Of a stretch of 64,000 bases of DNA, positions 1 to 11,318 are shown piece by piece (position 1 is the first letter of the stretch; the number at the start of each line of letters is the position of its first letter). The notes under the pieces were generated by a model, which was not told where the DNA came from, searched no databases, and saw nothing but the letters and a program-made list of their open reading frames with translations. Source of the DNA: Plantago major (Eukaryota; Streptophyta; Magnoliopsida; Lamiales; Plantaginaceae); the NCBI GenBank assembly GCA_026545765.1, contig CM048840.1:81186877-81250876 (forward strand). The letters are read 5' to 3'. A program made the translations under genes and the position numbers.

Positions 1-1564
1 CCATCCTATGGCCTCGGAGTTCTCTCTCAAAAGATCTACTAGCCTATTCTCTTCTTCCTTTTGCAATTTCGAAGAGATTATCACAGGTTTACTTTCTTTT
101 TCTCCCAGGAAAGCGTATTTAAGATGGGACGGGAGCTCTTAAGATCGGGTTTTGGGGTGTCAATTTCCCCAGTGTTTCCTCCAAGGTGATGGATTTACTC
201 ACCAGGGTCGACTTCAGCCGAGTCAAGCATGCAGACTATCTCACTACTCTCCTCACAAAGCATATCCTCATCAGCACTAAGAGTTAAAGCTGCTTCTAGC
301 TTATCATCAGTTAACATAGAAAGGTAAGTAGCATGCACACAATCATCAATAATATCATCAAACTCGGCATTTACTTCAGAAATCAGATTACATTCTTCCA
401 CTGAGTAGGTGTCAGAATTACCTGCTGGTCGTGTTGCATCCTTGCTGATCTTGTTGCCACCAATTTCCATGGCAATCTTCCCTTTTCGCTACATCAACCT
501 GCAGCTTCACTGTTTTCATAAAGGGTCTTCCCAAAAGGATCACATGGTCCTTACTACTAGTGCCGGCTCCACTGGGGGGGTAGTACCACGAAATCTACTG
601 GAACTAGGAAGGTGTCTACTCTGACCAGTGCATCACGAATCACTCCCAGGGGGCCTGATGCTCCTGTCGGCTAGTTGCAGGGTCATGTTTACCGGTGCCA
701 GTTCCCCCAAACCCATCTCCTGGTAAAGAGCATGGTTGATAAGATTGATGCTAGCTCCCAGATCGAGCATTCCTTTTGCTATCTTCCCATTTTCCATATG
801 TATATCAATCACAAAGCTCCCCGGTTCTTGTTGTTTCACTGGTAATCCAACCACTGAATTAGCTGTTTCTGGTAGAATTAGCTTTTCGTTGGCCAAATAC
901 TTCCTCTTACTTGCATTGAGATCCTTGAAGAACTTAGAGTAGAAGGGACATTATCAATGAGGTCAAGGAGTGGGATGTTCACATTCACCTTTGAGAGCTT
1001 GGCCAGAATGTCTTTGAATTTGCTGTCATCCTTGGGTTTCTTGATTCTACCTAGATATGGCAGTTCTTTGCTGATTGGGGGTCCAGGTGGACGGTAAGGG
1101 TTATCAGATTTGTGAAGCACCCCCGTACGTGTTACTGGCGGGTTGGCTTTTTCTATCAAAGGTTGGTCCTCCCCAGTGAGGTCGACTACTAGGGCATCCG
1201 GGGCTTGTGTCTATGGTTCTAGTTCCGGCCTTTGGATCACCCTTCCACTTCGGAGTACTGTGGTTGCCTGAACTTCCTCCTCCTCGGTTTCTTCATCCCC
1301 GAACTCAATGCTTGCCAAAAACTTGACAAGTTGGTCAGTAAAATCCTCTATCCTGCTTACCATTCCCTCTATCTGTTTGCTAGTCCTTTCTTGCCCTTCG
1401 ATCACAAGACTCATATATTTTTCATCATGGGCAATCAAAGCTAGCAGAGTACTATCACTTAATGAACTAGCTCCCCGTTGCACCTCTAGACTATTCACTG
1501 TCTTCATAATGGTTGGTCCAGATAGCTCTGCGCTGGGTGTGTAGTAACCAGGAAAGCACTCCAT
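1..1564 (-). pseudogene. Athila-like gag-protease of element G (decayed, Gag core missing)
   Basis: The probable start is the ATG at 1564-1562 (MECFPGYY), equivalent to the starts in A and F. The Gag remnant runs to a nonsense codon near 1211 where A has CAG, giving TAG. The protease follows in other frames: the PPGPP linker near 1080, then a retropepsin-like segment with MLDLGASINLI near 770 (D-L-G-A-S in place of the usual DTG/DSG, as in A and F), and the LLGRPF-like end near 520. Compared with F, about 180 codons of Gag core are absent. Frame changes near 1150, 890 and 640 rule out function. Its product would have been the structural and protease part of the polyprotein. Confidence 0.85.
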
Positions 1565-1676
1565 ACCTGGACTAGAATAACAAGAACTCAACTGTTGTTT
1601 AGTTTCTGTAAGTCCAAATAAAATGAAATCACGCCTCAAGTAACCAACGGCCTTCAATGCTACGGTAGGAATTGAT

Positions 1677-1694
1677 TCCCCAGCAGCGGCGCCA
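1677..1694 (-). promoter_or_regulatory. Primer binding site of G (tRNA-Asp type)
   Basis: On the minus strand this reads TGGCGCCGCTGCTGGGGA, separated from the LTR end by AATT. It matches the 3' end of plant tRNA-Asp with few mismatches, the primer class of Athila-like elements. Confidence 0.85.
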
Positions 1695-1698
1695 AATT

Positions 1699-3027
1699 CG
1701 ATATACTCAAATTGCTACTTAGGAAAACAAGTAGGAAGCAGTTGCTGTAAATAGACAATGCTAACCACAAGATCGTTCACTAAGGAATCAATTAGGCTAT
1801 CGCAACGATTGAAAACAAACAGTTACTTGTGAAACAATGCTAATTTGTTTGAATTGAGTACTTCTAATAAATAGAAAACAGAAAATGCAATATAATTGAT
1901 TTGAATGAATGAGGTAGGAAGAACACGGTAGTTACGATCAAGCAACACTAATTCGCTCTAGGGATATCACACGGTCGGTGTACAAAAAACCATCAATTCA
2001 ACCTTTACCAAACGAGTTTGAAGATATTTGAACTTTTCCAGTATGAATAAACATCCTATTAAATAAAAAATAAAAAAAACAAAAAAAAAACTAGAGTAAT
2101 CATGGGTCGTTAATCCACAATCCTTAACCAAAATGTTTTAGAGAATCTTTGAACGAGAGTATTGAATTGAAGGGTTTTTATGAAGATCTTTGAACGAGCC
2201 TAACCTATATGAACGATTTCAAACCCTAGAAGCGAATATGCAAAGCTATCACGCAACTACCATGTTCGGAGTGATTTAGCTACTCACAATCGAAGAAAGG
2301 ATGAAAGAATACAAGATATTGCTCATGATTAACACAAACAGAATGATAATCGCATGCAAGCTCAAACAATTCGAGAAACAGAGTAAGAACGAATTGAATA
2401 AGCTAAAACAATAGATATCAATCCTTCGATGAATAATCAAAATCAAGCTCCAAATCATCTATCAATGTCAAAGTATGAATATGGAGCTTTTTCTATGAAC
2501 TAGGATAAAAGAAGTATGAAAAGAAATTATCTATCAATGTCAAAGGTAATAAGGAAATCGAAATTCCCAACTGCGCATCTCGCCGCGACGAGCCTTCTTT
2601 ATCGCAATATATGTAGCCCTCGCATAATTTCACTGCGGCGAGCAAAATTCTCCGCCGCGGCGAGCTTCAATCTCCAAAAGAGAAGCTTCATTCGCAAAAT
2701 CTCGCCGCGGCGAGCCTTCTTTAATCGGAAAAGATATACATTCGCTAAATCTCACCGCGGCGGACTGATTTCCTCGACGCGGCGAGTCTTCCTGCAATTT
2801 CCCAGCTCCAAGCTCGTAAAATCTTACCACGGCGGACTGAATCCCTTGCCGCGGCGAGCTATGCTAAACAGCTTTTCCTCATTTAGCTCAAAATACATCG
2901 ATTCCTGCAAAATGTTAATAAAACACCAAAGCGTAAAAACGAACTAAAAAGACTATAAAACTAAAGACAAAGACTCAGAAAGACCACTAAAAATGACCAA
3001 ACGAGACTCTAAATTATAGTCTCATCA
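1699..3027 (-). repeat. 5' LTR of Athila-like element G
   Basis: On the minus strand it starts TGATGAGAC at 3027 and ends at 1699 in a mutated form of the family terminus (TATATCG for CACATCA). It aligns with the LTRs of A, B, F and H. Between 2570 and 2870 it holds the GC-rich palindrome cluster (variants of CTCGCCGCGGCGAG), and near 2610 a TATATAT-like stretch that could be its TATA box. Open frames in the palindrome cluster are composition artefacts. Confidence 0.9.
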
Positions 3028-3454
3028 ATTATCTTTTGTCCTGTTGTGCCAACGGAACTATGCACGCTGTCTAAGGCTGTGCACGTCGCTATCAGAAACT
3101 CTAAGCCTTTCAGAAACTAAAGAAAACATTGTTTCTTTCAGAAACATTGTTTCCACTAAGTTATCTTTTGCATAAGGTTTTTGAGGCACAATTAATTAGT
3201 CTTCGGTAATCTTGTGCAGTCTTCATATCTTCAGATAGTTGAGCTCTTTTTGCTGGATGCCTTCTTCTTGGTCTTCAAAGATATAAAATTACAGTCAGCG
3301 ACCTAACATCATATACAAGATTTACTAGACTAATCATACTAAGTATACTTCCTCTTTTACAATGTTCAAGTGAACCAAGAGTACTAGATACCTTTTTTAA
3401 CTAAGGTAAGTCATTATGGTGTGCTGATTAAAACTAAACAGATATTTTCTAACA
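3028..3454 (-). repeat. Partial 3' LTR of Copia-like unit D1
   Basis: This 427-bp piece matches the start (U3) of the full D LTR at 30680-32142. The LTR begins on the minus strand at 3454 with TGTTAGAAAATATC and is cut at 3028 by insertion of Athila G. The rest should lie left of the window, beyond G. Confidence 0.85.
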
Positions 3455-3470
3455 AATTTCCCCCTTTTTG
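3455..3470 (-). promoter_or_regulatory. Polypurine tract of D1
   Basis: On the minus strand this reads CAAAAAGGGGGAAATT immediately before the 3' LTR start TGTTAG, the expected plus-strand primer position. The same arrangement occurs at 32143 (D2) and 57813 (D3). Confidence 0.8.
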
Positions 3471-3815
3471 ATCAGTCACCTATGACTACCTTTAAAAACC
3501 TATTAAAACTTTGCACGAGGAAACAATCTGCCACTTAAACATTTCTTATGATTTATCATTCGTTTATTTAATTGTAGAAAGTAAGACATCAACCAAATCA
3601 CAAGGTGTGATCTTTGCTGACAAGTTATCTTTTCATTAGAGAGTATCAAAGAGTAGGTTCATCAAATAACAATTACAAAGTAAGTGCAGATAACTTTTAC
3701 AAGATAATTAAACTGTAAGTACAATCAGCAAAAATCAAAAGATTACACAGCTTGGTAGGACAACAGGAAATTCCAAGTTCCAAGTGAACATCCTAACAAG
3801 ATGGCCTTCAAATCT
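3471..3815 (-). other. Non-coding 3' stretch between ORF2 stop and polypurine tract of D1
   Basis: About 345 bases with no credible reading frame. It is conserved in D2 (32158-32496) and D3 (57829-58166) and would be the 3' untranslated part of an ORF2 transcript. Nothing else is recognised here. Confidence 0.6.
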
Positions 3816-5984
3816 TCATTCCTTTAGAAACTCCAAATTACCATATTTCAGGCAATCTTCAGTGTATTCCTTCAGAATGGTCCCCGCCCTCGTTTCACAA
3901 TCTCTGGAGGCAGCACATATTTCTTTATAGGGTTTGTCAGTAAGTCCTGTGGTTATTTCCTTTATCCACATAAACTTCCTCCATTTCCTTTATCCACAGA
4001 AACTTCCTCCATTTCCAGTAGTGAAACAACTGTTCTTCAGTGGGCTTGTAATAATCATATATCTCTCTTAGATATTCCATGTCTTCTTCGAATTCCTCTT
4101 TGGTCATGTAAAATGACTCAATGGGCTCCACTTGCAGTTTGTTCCTTTTTCCAGATTCATTTTCAAATGTGTGCACATCCTATGGCCTGATGTAAGGGCA
4201 TTCTTTGGAGAGATCCTATCTGGCATTCTGTCTGAGTTCAACTTCAAAGTCAAGCCAGGTCTTGTTTATCTCAGAAGGCATCACTTTTGATCTTTTGCAT
4301 TTCTTTCTCCATGCCATCAGTTTTTGGTAAAGTGGTTCTGGAATCCCATTTCCATTGGCAAGCAAGTACTTGAGTTCCATTATACAGTAGCCATTCTTGT
4401 GAACTTTGATGCAGTTCCAGACAGAGGGCTGATCATTGCTAGTCTTCACGTAGTCTATTCTAGCATCCTTAGGCCTTGGAGGAAGGGTTCTTCCAAACTT
4501 GATGTCTACGTCCCTCTTCCTTCTCTGTTCGGAATTTAGGCCCTTTTCTGAGGGGTCATTGGAGGATCCACCTTTCTGGATGTACTTGGTTTCTCCAGAA
4601 GGTTTTCTAGCCTGAAGACGCTTTGTAGCTATAGGAGCAGAAGAGCTGATTCTCTTGTGATGAGTTTCCCTGTGCTCATCATCATCATCATCATCATTGT
4701 CTTTCTCATAGGTTTCAGTACCTTTGCAGCTTTCTGGAGAAAATTTTCTTCTCTTTTCAGAGATTTCTCCTTCTTCTTCAGAAACTCCCTTTCTTTTGTC
4801 ACTCGAGCTCTTGGAAGCTGGAGGTGGCAAGGCATTTATTTGAGAGGTCTTTGCCTGGGACCTTGTTGTTACTCTTTCCATAGTAAGGGGTTGATCCTGG
4901 TATATCTTTTCCTTACCCTTTCCTTTGGGCTTAGCTTGTTTCTGTACCTTATGGAATACCTTCTTTCCCCCCTTAGTCATAGAGGACTGATCACAACAAG
5001 CCAAGAGATTAACATAAGAGTCAGAGAGTGACTCAAAGTTCTTTTGCATCAGAGAGTAGTTTCTTGTGAGTCTTCTGAGCTCACTTCTGAGGTTTTCATT
5101 CTGCTGATATAGTCCATGCTCTCTGTCTGTAAGATTAGAAACCTCATCAGCCACATTCTGGATCTTGTTGGAGGTAGTATGAGCAAGATTATAGGCCTTC
5201 TGAGCAATCCTGCTGTCTGAGTCTTGGACTAATCCCAGATCTTTCTGAGAAAGTACTAAGTTGCTGGTTCTTTAAGCAATCACCTCACCAAAATTAGTGA
5301 AGTTTTGTGGCATAGACTCAGTTACTCCATGTTTTGAGCCTCCAGTTCCTTCCGTATTCTGAGCAGTTCTTTGAACCTGTTCTCTGTGTCAGCAGTAGGA
5401 GTAGAAACTTCTGGAAAGTTTGTGGGAGCCAGAATGTGTTTCTTCAGATAGGGAATATCTGAGAATTTAACTTTCGAGGGGGTATTTCCTTCTGGCTCGC
5501 TCAGGAAATCATCATCTTTATCTTCTTCATCCCCGAATCCAGCGACCATTTCTTGCTTGGATATCTTTTGCTTTCCAGAAGATGATTGGATTTGCTTTCC
5601 AGGAAATCATCATCTTTATCTTCTTTGTCTTTTTCTTATCAGAAGACTTAGGAGACTTGGGCATCTTTATGTCGTTTTAATCCGTCTCCTCATCAGAGTC
5701 TAAATTGATAATATCATCAATTCTAATTGTCTTGCTGTCCACCGCCTCTGCTGAGCAAATGCAAACGTTGGTGGGAGGTTGGGATCAGTAGAAATCTTGA
5801 ACCTTGTAGCTCGACTCTGTGACTTAATGTTTCTGATATAATGTCTCTTGAGGGACATAATATTTGTCCTTCTAAGTCTTCGCCAAGGATAATCTGAGGG
5901 AGGGCGTTTTTCAAGAACAGATCCAAGAGACCCTCATCAGAAAGAGTTGCAGCTGAAAGCTTTCGTCATGGTCTCTTGTTGAGC

Positions 5985-6064
5985 CTGGAAGACAAAAAGG
6001 TTTTGATTAAGAATCAAAATCCTTAAAAATTCTGAGTTAAATGAATTTAGAAATTTTGAGTTAC
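5985..6064 (-). other. Intron in D1 ORF2 (80 nt)
   Basis: On the minus strand the border is CACAG|GTAACTC...TTCCAG|GCTCAAC. The acceptor side is pyrimidine-rich and the flanking frame is phase 0. D2 has the same intron at 34808-34888. Confidence 0.75.
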
Positions 6065-6329
6065 CTGTGTCGCAACAGCCGGCTCGTTTTTTCTGAATTT
6101 TCGAGCCATCAGCATCCTCAAATTCTTTAACTTCAGAAGGAGCCTTGGTGGCCTCCTTTTATTCTTTGTCTTTCAGAGCCTCTACAGAAAGAGGCTCAGA
6201 CACTTGCTTCTTAGAGACTTTGGGACTCTCTGGCATCTTTTCTGATGATTGCATTGAAGCCTAATCAACTTTCTCTGCTTGAGGGGACTTTGATGTCTCA
6301 GCATCAGAAACTTCTACTTCTTCATGAGC

Positions 6330-6410
6330 CTAAAAGTAGAGTTTGTTATATAGTTTTGAAGAGATGTTTTTCAGAGAATTTAACATGTTATAGATCTTTC
6401 TGAGGACTAC
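6330..6410 (-). other. Intron in D1 ORF2 (81 nt)
   Basis: On the minus strand the border is GAGAAG|GTAGTC...CTTTTAG|GCTCATG, phase 0. The D2 equivalent is 35153-35233 with donor GTTGTC. The exon between this intron and the next upstream one (6411-6515) is 105 nt, exactly 35 codons. Confidence 0.75.
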
Positions 6411-6515
6411 CTTCTCAGCAGAATACTCATGTTCAAGTTTGTCAGAGTCTTGAATAGAATCTTCCTTCTCCTTTGGTGAATTTAGCTTTTCACCATCTCT
6501 TTTCTCAGTTTGAGC

Positions 6516-6594
6516 CTATAAGAAACAAGCATAGATTATGAGTACTATGTTAAACACCATATTCTGAAATGTGGCTCTCAGGAAATCAATATAC
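6516..6594 (-). other. Intron in D1 ORF2 (79 nt), the empty site for element E
   Basis: On the minus strand the border is CGCACAG|GTATATTG...TTCTTATAG|GCTCAAAC, phase 0. The matching intron in D2 contains the whole 16-kb element E; D1 keeps the uninterrupted sequence GAAACAAGCATAG on the plus strand. Confidence 0.78.
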
Positions 6595-8178
6595 CTGTGC
6601 GACAGGCTCGATTTCCATGGGCTCTGAGGTTGAAGGAACCTCTTTTTTTAGTTTCTGAGGCAAGTGTTTCAGCCTCCTCTAGGATTCTTGTTTCATGAGT
6701 GGCCTGAGCAATGTCAGACTGAGTGGTTTCTGGAACATGTGGTTGGTCTGCGAGTTGGTTGAGTTGTTCCATGACTATATCTTTAAGGGAAGTTTCAGGA
6801 ACTTCGAGCCTTTCCACTGAGTGAGCTATCCCTCGATGTTCTTGGAATACTTCTTCCACTACAGTGTTGTGTTAGCAACGTCATCTTTCTGACGCATCTC
6901 TGCAGCTCTTACTACAGTTTCTTCTTCCAAAAGTGTAGACATTTGTGGTCGTTGCAGTTGTTGTTCTTGTGGAGATCTGGATTTTGATGGGGATGCATCA
7001 TTTGGGTTATTAAGTTGTATATCCCCAACAACCTTTGATATAGTAGCATCAACATCCATTAAAGGACCTTCAGAAATGTTTTTCAGAGAGATTGGTCCTT
7101 GTATAGTATTTTCTCCGCATTTGGTTGAAATTCATCAACCATTGATGCAGGATTATCTCCAGCAATCACATCCTCTTCCGAGGAGGAGCCCATGTGTAGG
7201 TCTGCTAGTTCCATAGCAGGGGCCTCCTTGGTTTCATCTACCCTCTTGTCAACAAGAGTGGTATCTCCATCAGCAGGAGATGTGGTTTGTGTAGGGACTG
7301 AGGTTTCTTCAGCAACATGTTCAAAGAGAACTGTTTGTTCACTGCTCTCTGAGGCGTTAGTCTTCTTTCTGCCTCCAGATCTACGTCTCTTCGAGGACAC
7401 TAATGGTTCTTCAGAGACTCCTTCTGATGCCCTTTTCTTTTGTCTGTTATCAAAATTAAGTCTACACACGAAATCACCGTATGCAACTTGCACTTTCTCT
7501 CTGAGCACTACACCGAAGTGCTCCAGAATGTAACAGATCTTCAGACCGAAAGAAATGGTCATCAGAGGTTCAGCATGACCACGGATGATTTTGGCTTCAA
7601 AGGACTTGATGTTCTCAGCGAACTTCTTCCAGATATACCTCCCCCAATTGAAGGGAGTTGTCCTTTCGCTCAAGGTGTACATATGGGCAAGAGTATCCCA
7701 TATCTCCAGAGACACCTTGTCAGCCCCTCCTTTTCTGCACTCAAAACATATGTGCAAGATCAGGGCAAGCCAGTTCCAGGGTTCAGTGACATGTTGTCTG
7801 CACATGTTCACAATGTCGAATGTTTCAGGAACATCCATGTTGTCCTCATTTTCTAGAGCCATGTTATTTAAATAGAAGTCGTTAATGGCCTCCTTGGACA
7901 CGTCTATGTGATGTTCACCACCAGAGTTTGGAAGTCCAAACAATTGACTAAAGGTTTCCTTGTCAAGACATATCTCTATGTCTTGAACCTTCGAAGTAAT
8001 TGACAAAAATACATACTTTCAGAGCTAATCTCGGTTTTAACCGCGGAATTATTGCAGAATTCCAAAACTTCTATATAGCATGTGAAAGAGGGTTTTACAG
8101 AACAGAACTGCTTGATTCCTACTTTTCCAAGTAGTTCAAGCCCTCTTCTCGCTTCTTCTTGGTTGAATGAAGCTCCAA

Positions 8179-9486
8179 CACTACAAAAATACTGGTCTAT
8201 AGCGACGGATAGATCTGTCGCTACAGACCAGCGATCCGTCGCCCCAGCTCTGGCGATGGATAATAATGTCGTCGCCCCACTGGAGCTGTGGAGACGGATA
8301 GATAATCCGTCCCCCAATTCGCGATGGATTAGACGACGGATTATCTTGTTTGACCCTTTTTTTTATTTTTTTAAAAAATCGATTATTGGCGAATCAATCC
8401 GTCGCCAAGTTTAGGGATGGATAGATTCTATCCGTCGCCACATTGGGCGACGGATAGAATCTATCCGTCGCCCAATGTATTATTGGAATTAGTGATGGAA
8501 TCTCAAAGTCAATTTACTAAATCTTAACATTATACTAATTAACTAGTAATACTAATTTGATATATATACTTAACATTATACTAGTCGAAATTAACAAAAT
8601 TCCCAAATTTGTCAAAAAATTAGGGTTTCAAAACACTAATCGTATTACATATACAAAAGCATCAAACATGAAAATCAAGCTTAATCAATCAAACATCAAA
8701 CATGAAAATCAAGCTTAATCAATCAAACATCAAACACTAAATCAATTTCACAACAAAATCAATCCATTGACAACCCCAAGCTTAACCCATTACTTCATAT
8801 AACATATACTAGCTACCATAATTGTTTACAAACATACAATTCATCCAAATTATCAAAAATCCCAAATTTAGAATAGTTAGAGTTTAGCCTAATACCTTCA
8901 AATTGCGGTAAAAATAGCCCGATAGGATGAAATTGATCGACCACCCAAGCTCCTTGTCCCACGAGCTTTGAATTGACACCAAGAATGGCCGGAATGGTGG
9001 AGTTTCGGCCGGAAAGTGAAGAAATCGAAATTGGAACGGAAAAGGGAAGAAGAAGAACGGAAGCAAAAATGGTGGAAATGGGGCTTCTGCCCCGATTTCT
9101 ACTATTTTGGGGCGACGGATAGCGATCCGTCGCAATTTTTCTTTTAAAAAAAAATAGCGACGGATAATTTATCCGTCGCTATTTTTTTATTTTTAAATTA
9201 AATTTTAATTAAAAGTCAATACAATAGCGACAGATAAAATTATTCGTTGCTAAAAGAGCGACGGGTAAAATTATCCGTCTCTCTATAGAGACGGATAATC
9301 TATACGTCATAAATTTTTGAATTTAAAAAAAAATTAAAAGTAAATACAATAGCGACGGATAAAATTATCCGTCGCTACGAGTAGCGACGGATTAAATCCG
9401 TCACTACGGGTCGTCGCTACCCTTAGCGATTCGTCCCATTTATCCGTCGGCCCTTTCCATCGTTTTTTCCCTGATTTCTTGTAGTG
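8179..9486. mobile_element. Non-autonomous CACTA (CMC) DNA transposon
   Basis: It begins CACTACAAAAAT and ends in the inverse, ATTTCTTGTAGTG, flanked by the 3-bp duplication CAA (8176-8178 and 9487-9489). D2 has the empty site: near 53130 it reads GCTCCAAGCAGG with a single CAA. Both ends carry dense subterminal repeats built on GCGACGGAT/ATCCGTCGC, often as head-to-head palindromes (8200-8480 and 9110-9450), the typical binding-site arrangement of this superfamily. The 1308-bp element has no transposase; the central A/T-rich part (8500-8880) holds nothing recognisable, and the 83-codon minus frame at 8884-9135 is not identifiable. It interrupts ORF2 of D1. Confidence 0.93.
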
Positions 9487-9860
9487 CAAGCAGGTATTCA
9501 TCAACTAGTACTCTTCCCCAGAGTACATTGGGTCTGGTATTCCACATACTTGGGTTGAAAATTCCAATTACCTTCTTTTCCTTGAGGGTAATGGTTTGCT
9601 TTGCAGCAGTACCAGAAGATGAAACTTGGGATTTTGATGTTGCTCTTTTGAGTTCCATCTCTTTAGTATTTATATAGAAATAGGGAATAGAGAGATGAGA
9701 ATCGTAGTCGGAATCTACAAGGATTTCTTTGCAGAAATTCTTAGGAGAGATTCAGAGGGATTATAGAGTTTTTGCAGAGAAGATTGGGAATGTTTTTGCA
9801 ATTTTTGTGCAAGTGATTTGTGGGATTGGGCAAAAGTATTTTTCTTTGCCAAATCCGCCA

Positions 9861-9867
9861 TTATATA
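9861..9867 (-). promoter_or_regulatory. Candidate internal promoter (TATA box) of D1 ORF2
   Basis: On the minus strand this reads TATATAA within TTGCTATATAATGGCGG, about 200 nt upstream of the ORF2 ATG. Equivalent boxes lie at 53507-53514 in D2 and 43657-43666 in E at nearly the same distance. Athila A inserted about 46 nt further upstream. Confidence 0.5.
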
Positions 9868-9913
9868 GCAATGCATGTACATGCGATACATATGAATTCT
9901 GTATGTATATTAC

Positions 9914-11183
9914 TGATGAGACGATAATTTAGAGTCTCATTGGGTCCTTTTTAGCGGTCTTTCTTGGTCTTCGTTTATGGTTTTTTAGTGTTTTTGTACG
10001 TTTTTATGCTTCGGTGTTTTATTTAGATTTTGCAAGATTTGATGTCTTTTGAGCTAAATGAGGACGAGCAGCTTAGAATAGCTCGCCGCGGCAAGGCATT
10101 CGGTCCGCCGCTGCGAGATTTTGCGAATGGAGCCTTTGTTTTGAAGATTGAAGCTTCGCAATGACCACCTTGTCATGGCTAAATTATCTGAGCTATATAT
10201 ATTGCGATAAAGAAGGCTCACCGCGGCGAGGAAATTGGGCCGCCGCGGCAAGATTTTGCGAATGGCTCCCCTATTTTGAAGGAAGACGCTACATGTAGGA
10301 TTGATCTGCCATGGCGAGAATTCTTATGGATATATAATCGACAAAAGAAATCTCGCTGCGGCGAGACGCGCAGGCTCAAAATTTGTTTTCTTTTCTTTCA
10401 TTCTTCTTTCAACCTAGTTCACAGAAAAATCTCGAGATCGTACTTTGACAATTTTGGAGCTTGGTTTTGCTTGTTCAACGAAGGATTGATATCGAATTCC
10501 TGATTACTGTGGTAAATCTCTATTGTTTAATCTTATTCAATTCGTTCTTGCTTAGTTTATCGAATTGTATGCGCTTGCATGCGATTATCATTCTGTTTGT
10601 GTTAATCATGAGCAATATCTTGTATCCTTTCATCCTTGCTTCGATTATGAGTACCTAAATCACTCCGAACATGGTAGTTGTGTGATAGCTTTGCATATTC
10701 GCTTCTAGTGTTTGGAATCGTTCATATAGGTTAGGCTAGTTCAAAGATCTTCATAAAATCCCTTCAATCCAATAAGCTAGTTCAAAGATTCTCTAAAACG
10801 TTTTGGTTAAGGATCGTGGATTGACGACCCACGATTACTCTAGTTCAAAAATTTTCAAGTAACGTTTGGTTGAATTGGATTGATAGTTTTTTGTACACCG
10901 ACCATGTGACAGTATGAACGTATCCCTAGAGTGAATTAGCATTGCTTGATCGTAACTACCATGTTCTTTCTACCTCATTCTTACAAACTACATTGCATTT
11001 TATGTTTTTTAGTTATTAGAAGTACTTATTTCAAACAAATCAAATTATTTCTACAAGTAATTGTTTGCTTTCAACTGTGTGGTAGCCTAATTGATTCCTT
11101 AGCGAACGATCTCGTGGTTAGCATAGTATGTTTACGGCGACTTCTTCTAACTTGTTTTCCTAAGTAGTAATTTGAGCACATCA
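9914..11183 (+). repeat. 5' LTR of Athila-like element A
   Basis: It starts TGATGAGACGATAATTTAGAGTCTCA, a start able to fold into a GAGAC/GTCTC hairpin, and ends GAGCACATCA, giving TGATG...CATCA termini. GC-rich palindromes of the CTCGCCGCGGCGAG type lie at 10080-10370 and a TATATATA stretch at 10193-10202 may be the TATA box. It is about 95% identical by eye to the partner at 25779-27109. Confidence 0.95.
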
Positions 11184-11187
11184 AATT

Positions 11188-11205
11188 TGGCGCCGCCGCC
11201 GGGGA
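11188..11205 (+). promoter_or_regulatory. Primer binding site of A (tRNA-Asp type)
   Basis: TGGCGCCGCCGCCGGGGA, four bases after the LTR end CATCA. It is complementary to the 3' end of plant tRNA-Asp with one mismatch to the usual GTTGCC core. Confidence 0.9.
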
Positions 11206-11318
11206 ATCAATCCCAACCTTAGCACCGATAGCCGATTGGTTATTTAAGGCGTGATTTCATTTTATTTGGACTAACAGAAACTAAACAACAGTTGAGTTCT
11301 TATTATTCTAGTCCAGTT

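Larger units (their letters stand above)
1..3027 (-). mobile_element. Athila-like Ty3/gypsy element G, 5' part, continuing beyond left edge
   Basis: Reading leftwards on the minus strand, the order is LTR (3027-1699), tRNA-Asp-type primer site, shortened gag, protease and the beginning of pol, which leaves the window at base 1. It is inserted in the 3' LTR of the Copia-like unit D1: the sequence from 3028 on matches that LTR internally. The expected 5-bp target duplication is ATTAT (3028-3032); its partner lies outside the window. The element is closest to element A, with which it shares the loss of the Gag core. Confidence 0.88.
3816..9658 (-). pseudogene. ORF2 of D1: intron-containing extra gene downstream of gag-pro, decayed
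   Basis: It starts with the ATG at 9658 (MELKRATSKSQ) and ends at a stop at 3816-3818 after NLEFLKE, matching ORF2 of D2, D3 and E. The N-terminal domain (9658-9490, then 8176 to about 7100 after the CACTA insertion) has the blocks GIFNPSMW, LALILHICFEC, TTPFNWGRYIWKKFAENIKS and GLKICYILEHFGV, and a lysine/arginine patch SKRRRSGGRKK like a nuclear signal. An acidic, E/P/S/T-rich middle is split by three 79-81 nt introns. The C-terminal block has WNCIKVHKNGY, MELKYLLANGNG, LMAWRKK and WLDFEVE. There are frameshifts near 8000, 7075 and 5300 and several stops. Its function is unknown: it resembles retroelement-borne proteins of SIRE-like Copia elements, and no membrane segment is obvious. Confidence 0.75.

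Noticed and set aside
2516..2947. 143-codon plus-strand frame in the LTR of G
   Set aside because: It lies in the palindrome cluster and is made of translated CGCCGCGGCGA repeats; no other LTR keeps the frame.
7192..7875. Plus-strand frames of 96 to 138 codons opposite ORF2 of D1, repeated opposite D2 at 52251-52841
   Set aside because: They are antisense shadows of a conserved protein-coding strand; the minus strand shows domain conservation with E and the plus strand does not.
10080..10370. CRISPR-like array from repeated GC-rich units in Athila LTRs
   Set aside because: Units are palindromic, irregularly spaced and in a plant LTR; no equal-sized spacers.
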